A stretch of 51,018 nt of DNA, taken from contig CAJURY010000004.1 in assembly GCA_910589155.1 (NCBI GenBank), forward strand, positions 93,335 to 144,352. The letters run 5' to 3'. Within the stretch, counting starts at the first letter, position 1. Each line of letters begins with the position of its first letter. The notes under the pieces were generated by a model. It was not told where the DNA came from and did no database searches. It was given only the letters and a program-made list of their open reading frames with translations. The translations under genes and the position numbers were made by a program. The stretch is from an uncultured Oscillospiraceae bacterium (GTDB lineage Bacteria; Bacillota; Clostridia; Oscillospirales; Oscillospiraceae). Of this stretch, positions 17,612 to 25,946 are shown piece after piece.

Positions 17612-18052
17612 ATGAAAATTGCATTGGGCTGCGACCACGGCGCGCTGGAACTGAAGCTGGCCATCCGCGCCTTTTTGGAAAACAGAGGCTACGAAATACA
17701 AGATTTTGGCACGCATACAAAAGAAAGCTGCGATTACCCTGATTTTGCTGCTGCTGCTGCGAAGGCGGTGGCGGACGGACAGTGCCAGTGGGGGATTGTG
17801 CTGTGCACCACCGGCATTGGCGTTTCCATTGCCGCAAACAAAATTGACGGCGTTCGCTGCGCCCTGGTGTCCGACCTCATGACCGCGCGGCTCACCCGCC
17901 AGCACAACGACACAAATATGCTGGCGCTGGGCGCGGGGGTTATCGGAGAAAAGCTGGCGCTGGAAATTGTGGATGTTTGGCTGAATACCGCCTTTGAGGG
18001 CGGTCGCCATCAGCGCCGGGTGGACAAGCTGATGGCCTTGGAATACCGATGA
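17612..18052 (+). CDS. rpiB: Ribose-5-phosphate isomerase B
   Basis: It interconverts ribulose-5-phosphate and ribose-5-phosphate, feeding PRPP and thus purine synthesis. The 146-aa protein has the LacAB/RpiB signature: GCDHGALELK at the N-terminus and LCTTGIGVSIAANK (about 64-77), containing the catalytic Cys, with HNDTNMLALGA near residue 100. It overlaps rnhA by 4 bp (ATGA). Confidence 0.95.
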   Translation: MKIALGCDHGALELKLAIRAFLENRGYEIQDFGTHTKESCDYPDFAAAAAKAVADGQCQWGIVLCTTGIGVSIAANKIDGVRCALVSDLMTARLTRQHNDTNMLALGAGVIGEKLALEIVDVWLNTAFEGGRHQRRVDKLMALEYR

Positions 18053-18498
18053 AAACCGTCACAGTTTACACCGACGGCGCGTGCTCCGGCAATCCCGGTC
18101 CCGGCGGCTGGGGGGCAATTCTGGAATACATGGGTCATGAAAAAGAGCTTTCCGGCGGGGAGAAAAGCACCACCAACAACCGTATGGAGCTAACCGCCGT
18201 GATAGAAGCCCTCCGGCGGCTGAAAGAACCCTGTATTGTGGATTTGTACTCCGATTCCAAGTATGTCATAGACGCCTTGGAAAAGGGCTGGGTCTGGGGC
18301 TGGAAGAAAAAGGGTTGGGTAAAATCCGATAAAAGGCCCGCTTTGAACGTGGATTTGTGGGAAGCGCTGCTGCCGCTGGTGCAGTACCATACCGTGCGCT
18401 ATCATTGGGTAAAGGGGCACGCGGACAATCCCAAGAATAACCGCTGCGACGCGCTTGCAAGGCAGGCGGCGCAGCGGTTTGGGGCGGGCGCGCCATAG
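18049..18498 (+). CDS. rnhA: Ribonuclease HI
   Basis: It cleaves the RNA strand of RNA-DNA hybrids. The 149-aa protein shows TDGACSGNPGPGGWGA (catalytic Asp at residue 8), ELTAVIEAL (catalytic Glu), YSDSKYV (third acid) and the basic WVWGWKKKGW handle region, with a final Asp in NNRCDALAR. This is the E. coli-type length and motif set. It is translationally coupled to rpiB through an ATGA overlap. Confidence 0.96.
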   Translation: MKTVTVYTDGACSGNPGPGGWGAILEYMGHEKELSGGEKSTTNNRMELTAVIEALRRLKEPCIVDLYSDSKYVIDALEKGWVWGWKKKGWVKSDKRPALNVDLWEALLPLVQYHTVRYHWVKGHADNPKNNRCDALARQAAQRFGAGAP

Positions 18499-18734
18499 AA
18501 AGTGAGAGGCATTTTCAATGATGTGTCCTGCGACGATTTCGTGATTGCATCCGCAGCGATACAACGAAATTGCGCCGGAAACTCGGTGGTTTGCAACGGG
18601 CGAACACACAGGTTCGCACCTACGGGCTTGTTTGGTAGCGCGCCCCTACGGCATACCAGCAGCGCAGTGCAAAGATTGCCCAATGAGAAAAACTGGATCG
18701 CGCATCCCCCTCACTGACAGAACCGGAGGTTTTT
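18499..18734. repeat. Intergenic repeats before the esterase gene
   Basis: It contains GGGCGAACACACAGGTTCGCACC (about 18598-18620), a member of the dispersed GGGCGAA-CTGTGTG-TTCGCCC palindrome family, and a second GTAGCGCGCCCCTAC-like hairpin near 18635-18649. An upstream stretch (18528-18580) resembles the segment at 42690-42731 (CGACGATTTCGTGATTGCATCCG type). No gene seen. Confidence 0.6.
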
Positions 18735-19634
18735 ATGGAACTGACGCAAAAATTTGTCCGTAAACAATTGGAGCTTCTGCGCCCTCTTTACAACGCCAGC
18801 GATCTGGACAAAAGCCGTAAGGGGCAAGACGCCATCGGTAAGCTGATGCAGGTCGCCCACCGGCGGGAGGTCGCCTTCGCCCCGGAAGCTTTTCCTGATT
18901 TTGCGGCTTGCTGGGCGATTCCCAAGGAACCCGCCGAAAGCGCCGGGTGCGCGCTGTATCTCCACGGCGGAGGCTACGTCTGCGGAGACCTCACCTATGC
19001 CAAGGGCGTAGGCGGCGCGCTGGCTGCGGAAACCGGATTGCAGGTTTTGTGCCCGGCCTACCGCCTGGCTCCGGAGCATCCCTTCCCCGCCGCCCTGGAA
19101 GACGCTGGCGTTTGCTACCGCCGGCTGCTGGAACGAGGCTTTGACCCGGCGCGTATTGTGCTGGCGGGAGAATCCGCCGGGGGCGGCCTGATTTACAGCC
19201 TGTGTCTTTGGCTGAAGGAACAAAATCTTCCCCTGCCCGGCGGTCTCATCGCGCTGTCTCCCTGGACGGACCTGACCTGCACGGGGGAAAGCTATGCGAA
19301 AAATCGGGAGCGTGACCCTTCCATGACCATAGAAGAACTGCGTTTTTATGCGGAAAGCTACACCGAGGATCCGCAAAATCCCTACGTCTCTCCCCTGTTC
19401 GGCGCGCTTTCCGGCCTGCCGGAAAGCTTATTGCTGGTAGGCGGAGACGAAATTATGCGCTCGGATACGGAAATGCTGTATGAAAAGCTCCTGGCAGCCG
19501 GCTGCAAGGCGCGGCTCATTGTAGGCGATGGGCTGTGGCACGCCTATGTGCTGTACGGGCTGAAGGAGCGCCGGGGAGATTTGGAAGCGATGGTCTCTTT
19601 TGCAAGGGAGGTGGCGCTTTGTCCGAAGAATTAA
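18735..19634 (+). CDS. Alpha/beta-hydrolase esterase, HSL family
   Basis: A 299-aa carboxylesterase-type hydrolase. It has the oxyanion-hole motif HGGG (77-80), nucleophile Ser147 in GESAGG, Asp238 in GGDE and His269 in LWHAY, a complete catalytic triad. PAYRLAPEHPFPAA is typical of the hormone-sensitive-lipase family. No signal peptide, so cytoplasmic. It overlaps the next gene, an HxxxDG acyltransferase, by 16 bp, suggesting the two act on the same acyl substrate. GGAGG precedes the ATG. The substrate is unknown. Confidence 0.9.
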   Translation: MELTQKFVRKQLELLRPLYNASDLDKSRKGQDAIGKLMQVAHRREVAFAPEAFPDFAACWAIPKEPAESAGCALYLHGGGYVCGDLTYAKGVGGALAAETGLQVLCPAYRLAPEHPFPAALEDAGVCYRRLLERGFDPARIVLAGESAGGGLIYSLCLWLKEQNLPLPGGLIALSPWTDLTCTGESYAKNRERDPSMTIEELRFYAESYTEDPQNPYVSPLFGALSGLPESLLLVGGDEIMRSDTEMLYEKLLAAGCKARLIVGDGLWHAYVLYGLKERRGDLEAMVSFAREVALCPKN

Positions 19635-20902
19635 AGTGGATGCGGCTGGACAACGCCGCAAAGATTTTTCCGGCCATCATCCGGCGGAACTGGAACAACG
19701 TGTTTCGTGTCTCCGCCGTGCTCACAGAGCCGGTGGACCCGGAAATTTTGCAGTCCGCCGTGGAAGCCGTTATCCCCCGGTTTCCTTCCATGGCGGTGCG
19801 GCTGCGCCGGGGGATGTTCTGGTACTATTTGGAGCAGGTGCCCCATGCGCCCCAGGTGCGCGCGGACGGCAGCTACCCCATGATTCAGATGAATCATCAG
19901 GAGCTGCGTACCTGCGCGTTTCGGATTTTGTACTACAAAAACCGCGTTGCCGCGGAGTTTTTCCACGCCCTCACCGACGGTACCGGGGGTATGATTTTCC
20001 TGAAAACCCTGGTGGCGGCGTATCTTTCCTTGCGCTATGATTTGAAAATCCAGCCGGGCTTTGGGGTTTTGGATTTGCGGGAGCCTCCCAGACGGGAGGA
20101 ACTGGAAGACAGCTTCCAGCGGTTTGCGGGAACCGTGGCCATGTCCCGGAAGGAATCCAACGCCTATCATTTGAAGGGCGTGCCGGAGCCGGAGGGCTTT
20201 CGGAATCTCATTACCGGCGTTGTGGATACCCAGCAGCTCAAAGCGCTTGCACACCAGTACAAGGCGACGGTGACGGCGTTTTTGGCCGCGGTCATGACTG
20301 AAACGCTCATTGCCTTGCAAAAGGAACGTGGCGGAAAGCAGAAAAGCGTAAAAATTACCATCCCTGTGAATCTGCGCCGCCTGTTTGGCAGTCAAACCCT
20401 GCGAAATTTCGCTTTGACGGTGAATCCCGGCGTGGATCCCCGGCTGGGAGACTATGATTTGCAGGAGCTTTGCACCATCATCGGCCGGCAGCTCGCCATA
20501 GAAGTCACGCCCAAGCTCATGGCTTCCCGGATTGCCGCCAACGTGAACCCGGAGCAGCGGCTTATCATGAAGGTGATGCCGCTGTTTGTGAAAAACTTAG
20601 CCATGCGCTCGGTGTACCGGATTGTGGGAGAAAGCAAGGGCAGTCTCAATATTTCCAATCTGGGCTTTCAGAAGTTGCCGGAAACCATGTGCCCCTATGT
20701 GACCCGGCTGGATTTCATCATCGGCGTGCAGGCGACCTATCATAATAATTGCTCTGTGGCAAGCTACGGCAATGCGACTACCATCAACATGATTCGCAAT
20801 ATCAAAGAATCGGAGCTGGAGCGGCGGTTTTTCAGCCGACTTGTGGAGCTTGGACTGCCGGTGGCCATCGAGAGCAATCAGAGGCCTTTGGCAAGGAGGT
20901 AA
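19619..20902 (+). CDS. HxxxDG acyltransferase-superfamily protein
   Basis: A 427-aa protein of the CoA-dependent acyltransferase/condensation-domain fold. Residues 116-121 read HALTDG, the active-site motif shared by condensation, alcohol acetyltransferase and wax-ester synthase families; NLRRLFGSQTLRNF (about 265-278) fits the second half of the fold. The start chosen is TTG at 19619, with AGGGAGG upstream inside the esterase gene; no ATG gives a better fit. It lies between an esterase and a membrane zinc-ribbon gene. It probably transfers an acyl group to an alcohol or lipid; no precise substrate can be read. Confidence 0.8.
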   Translation: MSEELKWMRLDNAAKIFPAIIRRNWNNVFRVSAVLTEPVDPEILQSAVEAVIPRFPSMAVRLRRGMFWYYLEQVPHAPQVRADGSYPMIQMNHQELRTCAFRILYYKNRVAAEFFHALTDGTGGMIFLKTLVAAYLSLRYDLKIQPGFGVLDLREPPRREELEDSFQRFAGTVAMSRKESNAYHLKGVPEPEGFRNLITGVVDTQQLKALAHQYKATVTAFLAAVMTETLIALQKERGGKQKSVKITIPVNLRRLFGSQTLRNFALTVNPGVDPRLGDYDLQELCTIIGRQLAIEVTPKLMASRIAANVNPEQRLIMKVMPLFVKNLAMRSVYRIVGESKGSLNISNLGFQKLPETMCPYVTRLDFIIGVQATYHNNCSVASYGNATTINMIRNIKESELERRFFSRLVELGLPVAIESNQRPLARR

Positions 20903-20905
20903 AAT

Positions 20906-21598
20906 ATGTATTGTGTACGATGCGGCGTTCGCCTGTCTGACAGCGAAAAAGTGTGCCCCCTGTGCGGTACGGAGGTTTTTCATCCCCGTTTGCGCCAGCC
21001 GGAAGCGGAGCCGCCTTTTCCTGCCTTTCAGGGGCAGGAATTTCAGCCCAACCCCGGCGGTATCCGCCTGATCGTTACCCTCTCCATGCTCCTGGCGGCG
21101 ATGCTTTGCATTGTGGTGGACGTGAGTTTGCATAACCATGTGCTCTGGGCGGGCTATGCGGCGGGCGCCATTGGCCTTATCTATGTCGTCGGCGTGCTCC
21201 CCGGCTGGTTCCGTAAGCCCAATCCTGTGGTTTTCGTGCCGCTGGGCTTTCTCGCCCTGGGCTGTTACCTTTTGTATATCGACCTGGCCACCGGCGGCCG
21301 CTGGTTTTTGTCCTTTGCCTTTCCGCTGGTGGGTATCGTTGGCCTGCTCACAGAAGCCGTGGTGACTTTGTGCTACTATCTGCGCCGGGGACGGCTGTAT
21401 GTGTTCGGCGGGGCGTTTCTTCTCCTGGGCGGCTTTATGATGCTGTTCGAGCTGTTTGCTGTGATTACCTTCGGTGGAAAAATGTTCCGCTGGAGCCTGT
21501 ATCCCACAGGGGTGTTTTCCGCCATCGGCGTGTTTTTGCTGCTGGTGGCCACCATTCGCCCTCTGCGCAGAGTGATGCACCGGCTGTTTTTTGTGTAG
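20906..21598 (+). CDS. Zinc-ribbon membrane protein, DUF6320-like
   Basis: A 230-aa protein with an N-terminal zinc ribbon (CVRCG at residues 3-7, CPLCG near 17-21), a Pro-rich linker, then six or so hydrophobic helices from about residue 50 to the end. No enzyme motif is seen. It starts 4 bp after the acyltransferase with GGAGG overlapping that stop, so all three genes form one unit. The family appears to accompany such hydrolase/acyltransferase pairs, which suggests the membrane component of a lipid or wall modification; this is inference. Confidence 0.78.
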   Translation: MYCVRCGVRLSDSEKVCPLCGTEVFHPRLRQPEAEPPFPAFQGQEFQPNPGGIRLIVTLSMLLAAMLCIVVDVSLHNHVLWAGYAAGAIGLIYVVGVLPGWFRKPNPVVFVPLGFLALGCYLLYIDLATGGRWFLSFAFPLVGIVGLLTEAVVTLCYYLRRGRLYVFGGAFLLLGGFMMLFELFAVITFGGKMFRWSLYPTGVFSAIGVFLLLVATIRPLRRVMHRLFFV

Positions 21599-21611
21599 AC
21601 GTGAAAAAATT

Positions 21612-21652
21612 GGCGGCTTGGAGGATTGTGAGAAATCCTTCGAGCCGCCTTT
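21612..21652 (+). terminator. Terminator after the acyltransferase cassette
   Basis: GGCGGCTTGGAGGATT and AATCCTTCGAGCCGCC form a long hairpin with a small loop, followed by TTTTCC. It ends the three-gene cassette just after the DUF6320-like stop at 21598. Confidence 0.8.
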
Positions 21653-21754
21653 TCCGCTTACAAGAAAGCGGATTTGCGTCGTATTCTGGAAAGAGTACGG
21701 ATGAGAAAAATCCCGTCTGGTGATTTAGTCACGGAAAAGAACCTCCTTTTGCTG

Positions 21755-21778
21755 TATGGTTGCAAATACAACAGAAGG
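21755..21778. promoter_or_regulatory. Imperfect palindrome before the ferredoxin gene
   Basis: CTGTATGGTTGCAAATACAACAG is an imperfect palindrome (TGTAT-N8-ATACA) immediately upstream of the ribosome site of the ferredoxin gene. A GTGA-N5-TCAC motif lies near 21719. Either could be an operator for the Crp/Fnr-type regulator at 22927-23601. No clear -35/-10 pair was found. Confidence 0.35.
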
Positions 21779-21790
21779 AGGTTTTGCGTT

Positions 21791-21988
21791 ATGCCGAAAA
21801 GAAAAGCAAGGGTCGACGCCCGCGTCTGCGTGGCATGCGGCTGCTGTATCAAGGTCTGCCCAAAAAATGCCATTGCCGTTCCCAAGGGGGTTTGCGCCGA
21901 AATCAATTCTGAACTATGTGTGGGCTGTGGAAAATGCGCGAGAGAATGCCCGGCAAGCGTAATCACGCTGGAGGTGACGGAGCAATGA
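21791..21988 (+). CDS. 2[4Fe-4S] ferredoxin
   Basis: A 65-aa ferredoxin with two CxxCxxCxxxCP clusters, CVACGCCIKVCP and CVGCGKCARECP, each binding a 4Fe-4S centre. The start at MPKRKARVD has AGAAGGAGG a few bases upstream; longer readings lack such a site. It overlaps the next gene by 4 bp (ATGA), so it is probably the soluble electron partner of that NapH-like membrane protein. Confidence 0.92.
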   Translation: MPKRKARVDARVCVACGCCIKVCPKNAIAVPKGVCAEINSELCVGCGKCARECPASVITLEVTEQ

Positions 21989-22605
21989 AGCAAAGGAAAA
22001 AATGGTACGATTTCCTTTGGATCGCATCGCTTACTTATTTAATATTGGGATTTTTCAATATATTGTTTGCCTGGCTTGGACTGCTTTGCTTTTTCATCCC
22101 CTTGATCATTGCGGTTGGAAAAGGAAATAAAGCTTACTGCAACCGGTATTGCGGCAGAGGGCAGTTGTTTTCCCTCCTGGGGGGCGAATTCGGACTTTCC
22201 CGCAAAAAAGACGTTCCGCGTTGGATGAAATCAAAATTTTTCCGCTACGGTTTTTTTATTTTCTTTTTTGCTATGTTTTTTCTGATGCTATGGAATACTT
22301 ATTTGGTATTTTCTGGCGCAAAGGAGTTAAGTCAAACTGTAAAACTGCTCTGGACGCTGAAATTACCATGGCACTGGGCCTATCACGGAACGCTGTTTTC
22401 CCCGGGGGTGGCGCAATTTGCCTTCGGATTCTACAGCGTCATGCTGACTTCCACTGTGCTCGGCTTTGTTACCATGATTTTATTTAAGCCCCGTTCGTGG
22501 TGCGTGTACTGCCCGATGGGAACCATGACGCAGCTTATATGCAAAGGGAAAAATGTGACCGGATCACAGAAACACAAGGTAAAACAGAGTACCATAAAAT
22601 CATAA
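21985..22605 (+). CDS. Membrane Fe-S protein, NapH/NosR-like
   Basis: A 206-aa membrane protein with about four helices (near 12-45, 86-106 and 145-170) and two cysteine pairs, CNRYC (about 52-56) and CVYCPMG (about 179-185), matching the NapH/NosR-type quinone-to-ferredoxin electron-transfer fold in short form. It likely moves electrons across the membrane to or from the adjacent ferredoxin. Its GC content is clearly lower than that of the genes before it. Translation is coupled to the ferredoxin by ATGA. Confidence 0.82.
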   Translation: MKQRKKWYDFLWIASLTYLILGFFNILFAWLGLLCFFIPLIIAVGKGNKAYCNRYCGRGQLFSLLGGEFGLSRKKDVPRWMKSKFFRYGFFIFFFAMFFLMLWNTYLVFSGAKELSQTVKLLWTLKLPWHWAYHGTLFSPGVAQFAFGFYSVMLTSTVLGFVTMILFKPRSWCVYCPMGTMTQLICKGKNVTGSQKHKVKQSTIKS

Positions 22606-22629
22606 AACATAAAAAAGGAGATTCCAACC

Positions 22630-22938
22630 ATGTCAGTTTTAAGTGTTAATAAAAGTAATTTTGAAACCATAAAAAACAGCGAAAAGCCTGTTCTTCTTGA
22701 TTTTTACGCCGACTGGTGCGGACCGTGCCGCATGGTGTCGCCCTTGGTGGACGAGATCGCGCAGGAAAATCCACAGTATCTTGTGGGTAAGATCAATGTG
22801 GACGAGGAGGCGGAGCTGGCGCGGGCGTTCGGCGTGGCGAGTATTCCAATGCTGGTTGTGATGAAAAACGGCAAGATTGTAAGTCAATCGGTGGGGGCGA
22901 GACCAAAACCGCAGATACTTGCAATGTTAAAGGGTTAA
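22630..22938 (+). CDS. Thioredoxin
   Basis: A 102-aa thioredoxin with the active site WCGPC at about 29-33, preceded by DFYADWCGPC and followed by cis-Pro in ASIPML (about residue 73). It reduces disulfides or persulfides in the cytoplasm. AAAAAGGAG lies upstream. Its stop overlaps the converging regulator gene by 12 bp. It belongs with the ferredoxin and CoA-disulfide reductase genes as one redox set. Confidence 0.95.
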   Translation: MSVLSVNKSNFETIKNSEKPVLLDFYADWCGPCRMVSPLVDEIAQENPQYLVGKINVDEEAELARAFGVASIPMLVVMKNGKIVSQSVGARPKPQILAMLKG

Positions 22939-23601
22939 TTGACGCAGCCGCTTTTTATCAAGAATTTTGACGCCGCCCCTTGAAACGTCGACAATGCCCT
23001 CGTTTGCAAAATATTTCAGCATTCTCGACACCACCTCGCGGGCAGAGCCCATATACCGGGCAATCTGCTCGTGGGTAAGGGTAACGGTATCCGATTTGGT
23101 TCGCGCGGTCTCGTCAGTGAGAAAAATGGCAAGGCGCTTGTCCATGCTCATGAAAAGAATTTGCTGCATCACCCACATAACGTCTGAAAAGCGGCTGACA
23201 GCGGTTTCCAACGCAAATATTTTTATTTTGGGATTGCGGGCGGAAACCTCCGCGAAAGCGGAGCCGCTGATGACATAGCATTCGCTGTTTTCTTCAGCGT
23301 CAACAAGCACGTCGAAGGTGATTGTTTGCAAGACGCAGGAGGCGGACAGCATACACATATCGCCTTTGTGCAAGCGATAGAGAGTGATGTCCTTTCCTTC
23401 CTCGGACATCATAGAAAGACGAAGGCTGCCGGAACAGACGAAAATCAACCCGGAGCATTCGTTCCCGTTATGAAGATTCGTCCCTTTCGGATAGGTCAAC
23501 GCATAGGAATTTTGACAAATAAAATCCCGGTCGGATTGGGAAATTTCAGTCCAAAAGGGAAAAATGTCCCGATACACGGGTTCAAACATTGTTTGTTCCA
23601 T
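22927..23601 (-). CDS. Crp/Fnr-family transcriptional regulator
   Basis: A 224-aa regulator: N-terminal cyclic-nucleotide-binding-like barrel (about 15-130), dimer helix (FSDVMWVMQQILFMSMDKRL) and C-terminal winged helix with THEQIARYMGSAREVVSRMLK (about 175-195). It has several cysteines in the sensor domain (for example ECSGLIFVCSG, MCMLSASC) but not a classic Fnr cluster pattern, so redox or thiol sensing is possible. It is divergent from the CoA-disulfide reductase with only 32 bp between start codons, so the reductase promoter must lie within this gene. Confidence 0.9.
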   Translation of the reverse strand: MEQTMFEPVYRDIFPFWTEISQSDRDFICQNSYALTYPKGTNLHNGNECSGLIFVCSGSLRLSMMSEEGKDITLYRLHKGDMCMLSASCVLQTITFDVLVDAEENSECYVISGSAFAEVSARNPKIKIFALETAVSRFSDVMWVMQQILFMSMDKRLAIFLTDETARTKSDTVTLTHEQIARYMGSAREVVSRMLKYFANEGIVDVSRGGVKILDKKRLRQLTL

Positions 23602-23633
23602 TTCAAAAACTCCATTCGGAAAAGAGGTACTTT

Positions 23634-25280
23634 ATGAAAACAGTTATCATCGGCGGGGTTGCAGGGGGCGCCTCCGCTGCGGCAAGACTGCGCCGGCTGG
23701 ATGAATCGGCGGAAATTATTTTAATCGAGCGGGGCAGCTATGTCTCCTTTGCAAACTGCGGACTGCCGTATTATATCGGCGGCGCGATCGCCGATCAAAA
23801 CAACTTAACGCTGCAAACCCCGGAGCGCTTTCTGGCAAGGTTTAAAATTGACGTGCGGGTAAACAATGAAGCGGTAAAAATTAATGTTGACGAAAAAACC
23901 GTTGAGGTGAAGAACCTGAAAACAGGCGAATCCCATTGGGAAAGCTACGATCACCTGATTCTTTCCCCTGGCGCAGAGCCAATCAAACCGAAGATTGCGG
24001 GGGTTGACAGCGACCATGTTTTTACGCTGCGCAGCATTCCCGACGCCTTGCAAATAAAACAATACATTGCGGATGCAAAGCCGAACTCTGCCGTTGTCAT
24101 CGGCGGCGGCTATATCGGCGTGGAGATGGCGGAAAATCTTAGGCAAGCGGGTCTTGAAGTGTCGATTGTGGAACTGTCCGATCACTTGATTGCGCCTTTG
24201 GATTTCGACATGGCCGCGGACGTGCACCGCTATGTCAAGGCCAAAGGAATTACGCTGTATTTGAACAACGGCGTGCAGGCAATCCACGGCCGCACGGTGG
24301 TCCTGCAAAATGGTGAAATTGATACCGATATGGTAATTCTGTCAGTGGGCGTTCGTCCTGAGACCGCGTTGGCCAAGGCGTGCGGAATCAAAACAAATCC
24401 GCGGGGCAGTATTCTCGTTGACAGAAACATGAAAACGAATATCCCTGGCATTTATGCGGTGGGAGACGCTGTGGAGGCAACAGATTTTATAACCGGGAAT
24501 CCCGCCTTTCTTCCCCTTGCGGGACCTGCCAATAAGCAAGGACGCATTGCGGCGGACAACATAGCGGGTCTTGACAGCCAATATTCCGGTACGCAAGGCT
24601 CGGCGGTTTTGAAGCTTTTTGACATGACGGTGGCCACGACGGGACTGAACGAAAAAGGAGCGAAGGCTGCTGGAATCCATTATGAGAAAACCTATCTTTA
24701 TTCCGGCTCTCATGCTTCTTATTACCCGGGGGCAAACAATATGTCCATTAAGGCCTTGTGGGATCGGGAAACGCTCAAAATACTCGGCGCCCAGATTGTC
24801 GGCTTTGACGGCGTAGATAAGCGCATGGACGTCCTTGCGACTGCCATTCGTTTCGGTGCGAAAATCACCGACCTTGCAGCGCTTGAGCTTTGCTATGCGC
24901 CGCCCTTTGGCAGTGCGAAAGACCCTGTCAACATGCTGGGCTTTGTTGCCGAAAATGTCATTGCTGGGAAGGTAAAGCAATTTTTCTGGCACGAGATGGA
25001 AAGCCTGCCCCGGGACGGAAGCGTGACGCTGCTTGATGTAAGAACCGCTATGGAAGTCGGCCAGGGCAAAATAGACGGGTTTATGCACATTCCCCTGGAT
25101 TTACTGCGGGAGCGAATTGATGAAGTACCCAAGGGCAAGCCTGTTTATGTCCACTGCCACAGCGGACTTAGAAGCTATATTGCCTGCCGCATCCTTTCAG
25201 GAAACGGATATGACTGCTTTCATCTGGCGGGGGGCTGGCGGCTTTACCAGTCGGTTATCAACGAAAAAATAGAAATGTAA
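23634..25280 (+). CDS. CoA-disulfide reductase with C-terminal rhodanese domain
   Basis: A 548-aa flavoprotein of the CoADR/NADH oxidase family with a rhodanese fusion. The N-terminal FAD loop is IIGGVAGGASAAARLRRL, the active Cys is C42 in SFANCGLPY, and the NAD loop is VIGGGYIGVEMAENL near residue 155. The rhodanese domain (about 460-540) has Cys508 in CHSGLRS. Family members reduce CoA disulfide, CoA persulfide or polysulfide with NAD(P)H. The ATG at 23634 with AGAGG is preferred to a longer start inside the divergent gene. With thioredoxin nearby, sulfane-sulfur or oxidative stress handling is likely. Confidence 0.93.
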   Translation: MKTVIIGGVAGGASAAARLRRLDESAEIILIERGSYVSFANCGLPYYIGGAIADQNNLTLQTPERFLARFKIDVRVNNEAVKINVDEKTVEVKNLKTGESHWESYDHLILSPGAEPIKPKIAGVDSDHVFTLRSIPDALQIKQYIADAKPNSAVVIGGGYIGVEMAENLRQAGLEVSIVELSDHLIAPLDFDMAADVHRYVKAKGITLYLNNGVQAIHGRTVVLQNGEIDTDMVILSVGVRPETALAKACGIKTNPRGSILVDRNMKTNIPGIYAVGDAVEATDFITGNPAFLPLAGPANKQGRIAADNIAGLDSQYSGTQGSAVLKLFDMTVATTGLNEKGAKAAGIHYEKTYLYSGSHASYYPGANNMSIKALWDRETLKILGAQIVGFDGVDKRMDVLATAIRFGAKITDLAALELCYAPPFGSAKDPVNMLGFVAENVIAGKVKQFFWHEMESLPRDGSVTLLDVRTAMEVGQGKIDGFMHIPLDLLRERIDEVPKGKPVYVHCHSGLRSYIACRILSGNGYDCFHLAGGWRLYQSVINEKIEM

Positions 25281-25286
25281 GGAAAT

Positions 25287-25322
25287 CAGCCGCGCCTGCT
25301 TCATCCCAGGCGCGGCTGCTGT
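25287..25322 (+). terminator. Terminator after CoA-disulfide reductase
   Basis: CAGCCGCGCCTG (25287-25298) and CAGGCGCGGCTG (25307-25318) form a perfect 12-bp stem with an 8-nt loop and a T-rich tail. The rest of 25323-25520 shows nothing recognisable. Confidence 0.85.
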
Positions 25323-25520
25323 TTGCCAGGGGGCAGCGGAGCCATTTTCTGAGTTTGGTTCGCGCATTGGGATTGTTTTTGCTGTGAGAGCGTATTATGT
25401 TATTTGATGAAATCAAATTTGTAGATCTGTTTCAATGAAATGCTCACAATATAGGTTCCGGCATTTCTCAAATTCCAGTTTGCTATCTAGCAGCGCCGAT
25501 ATACGCCCCAAAAAACCAAA

Positions 25521-25545
25521 CCGCAACCCAGCGTAACGGTTGCGG
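25521..25545 (-). terminator. Terminator of tRNA-Leu
   Basis: On the minus strand CCGCAACC, a 9-nt loop and GGTTGCGG form an 8-bp stem, followed by TTTGGTTTTTTGG. It lies about 40 bp after the tRNA 3' end. Confidence 0.8.
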
Positions 25546-25586
25546 CTGAAAAAGGAGCCGCGAACGTCATATCGTCCGCGGCGACG

Positions 25587-25671
25587 TGGTACGGGTAACA
25601 GGACTTGAACCTGCACGAGGAAACTCGATGGAACCTAAATCCATTGCGTCTGCCAATTCCGCCATACCCGC
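25587..25671 (-). tRNA. tRNA-Leu, anticodon TAG
   Basis: The minus strand folds into a class II tRNA of 85 nt with encoded CCA. The acceptor is GCGGGTA/TACCCGT, closed by a G-U pair. The D arm contains AATTGGCAG. The anticodon arm is ATGGA-TTTAGGT-TCCAT, giving anticodon TAG. The long variable arm is CGAG-TTTC-CTCG, and the T arm is CAGG-TTCAAGT-CCTG. The long variable arm and the identity nucleotides fit leucine. Confidence 0.95.
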
Positions 25672-25810
25672 GTATATAGACGGCGCGTCTTTGCGCTGCA
25701 CATTTGAAATTATCATACCACGTTCTTTCCGGTCTGTCAATCAGAGGACGGCTTTTGTGACAAAACGTACAATATTTTCTCTCATCATTTACGAAATTGT
25801 GCGAATTGAC

Positions 25811-25839
25811 TTGACATTTGCGCCTGCCAACATTATAAT
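25811..25839 (+). promoter_or_regulatory. Consensus promoter of rny
   Basis: TTGACA (25811-25816) and TATAAT (25834-25839) are perfect matches to the sigma-A consensus with a 17-bp spacer. Transcription should start near 25846, giving an untranslated leader of about 100 nt before the RNase Y start. Confidence 0.92.
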
Positions 25840-25946
25840 GAATGGTGGATTAGTTCGGTCGGTTCTCGCTGTTAGGGGCGGCTGGCACCGGCGTTACTTT
25901 TTCTCGGCATACCCAAATTTATTACAAGGAGGTGTGTTGTGGAATT

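Noticed and set aside
25281..25586. Phage attachment site at tRNA-Leu
   Set aside because: No integrase or phage gene lies nearby and no repeat of the tRNA 3' end was found in the window.
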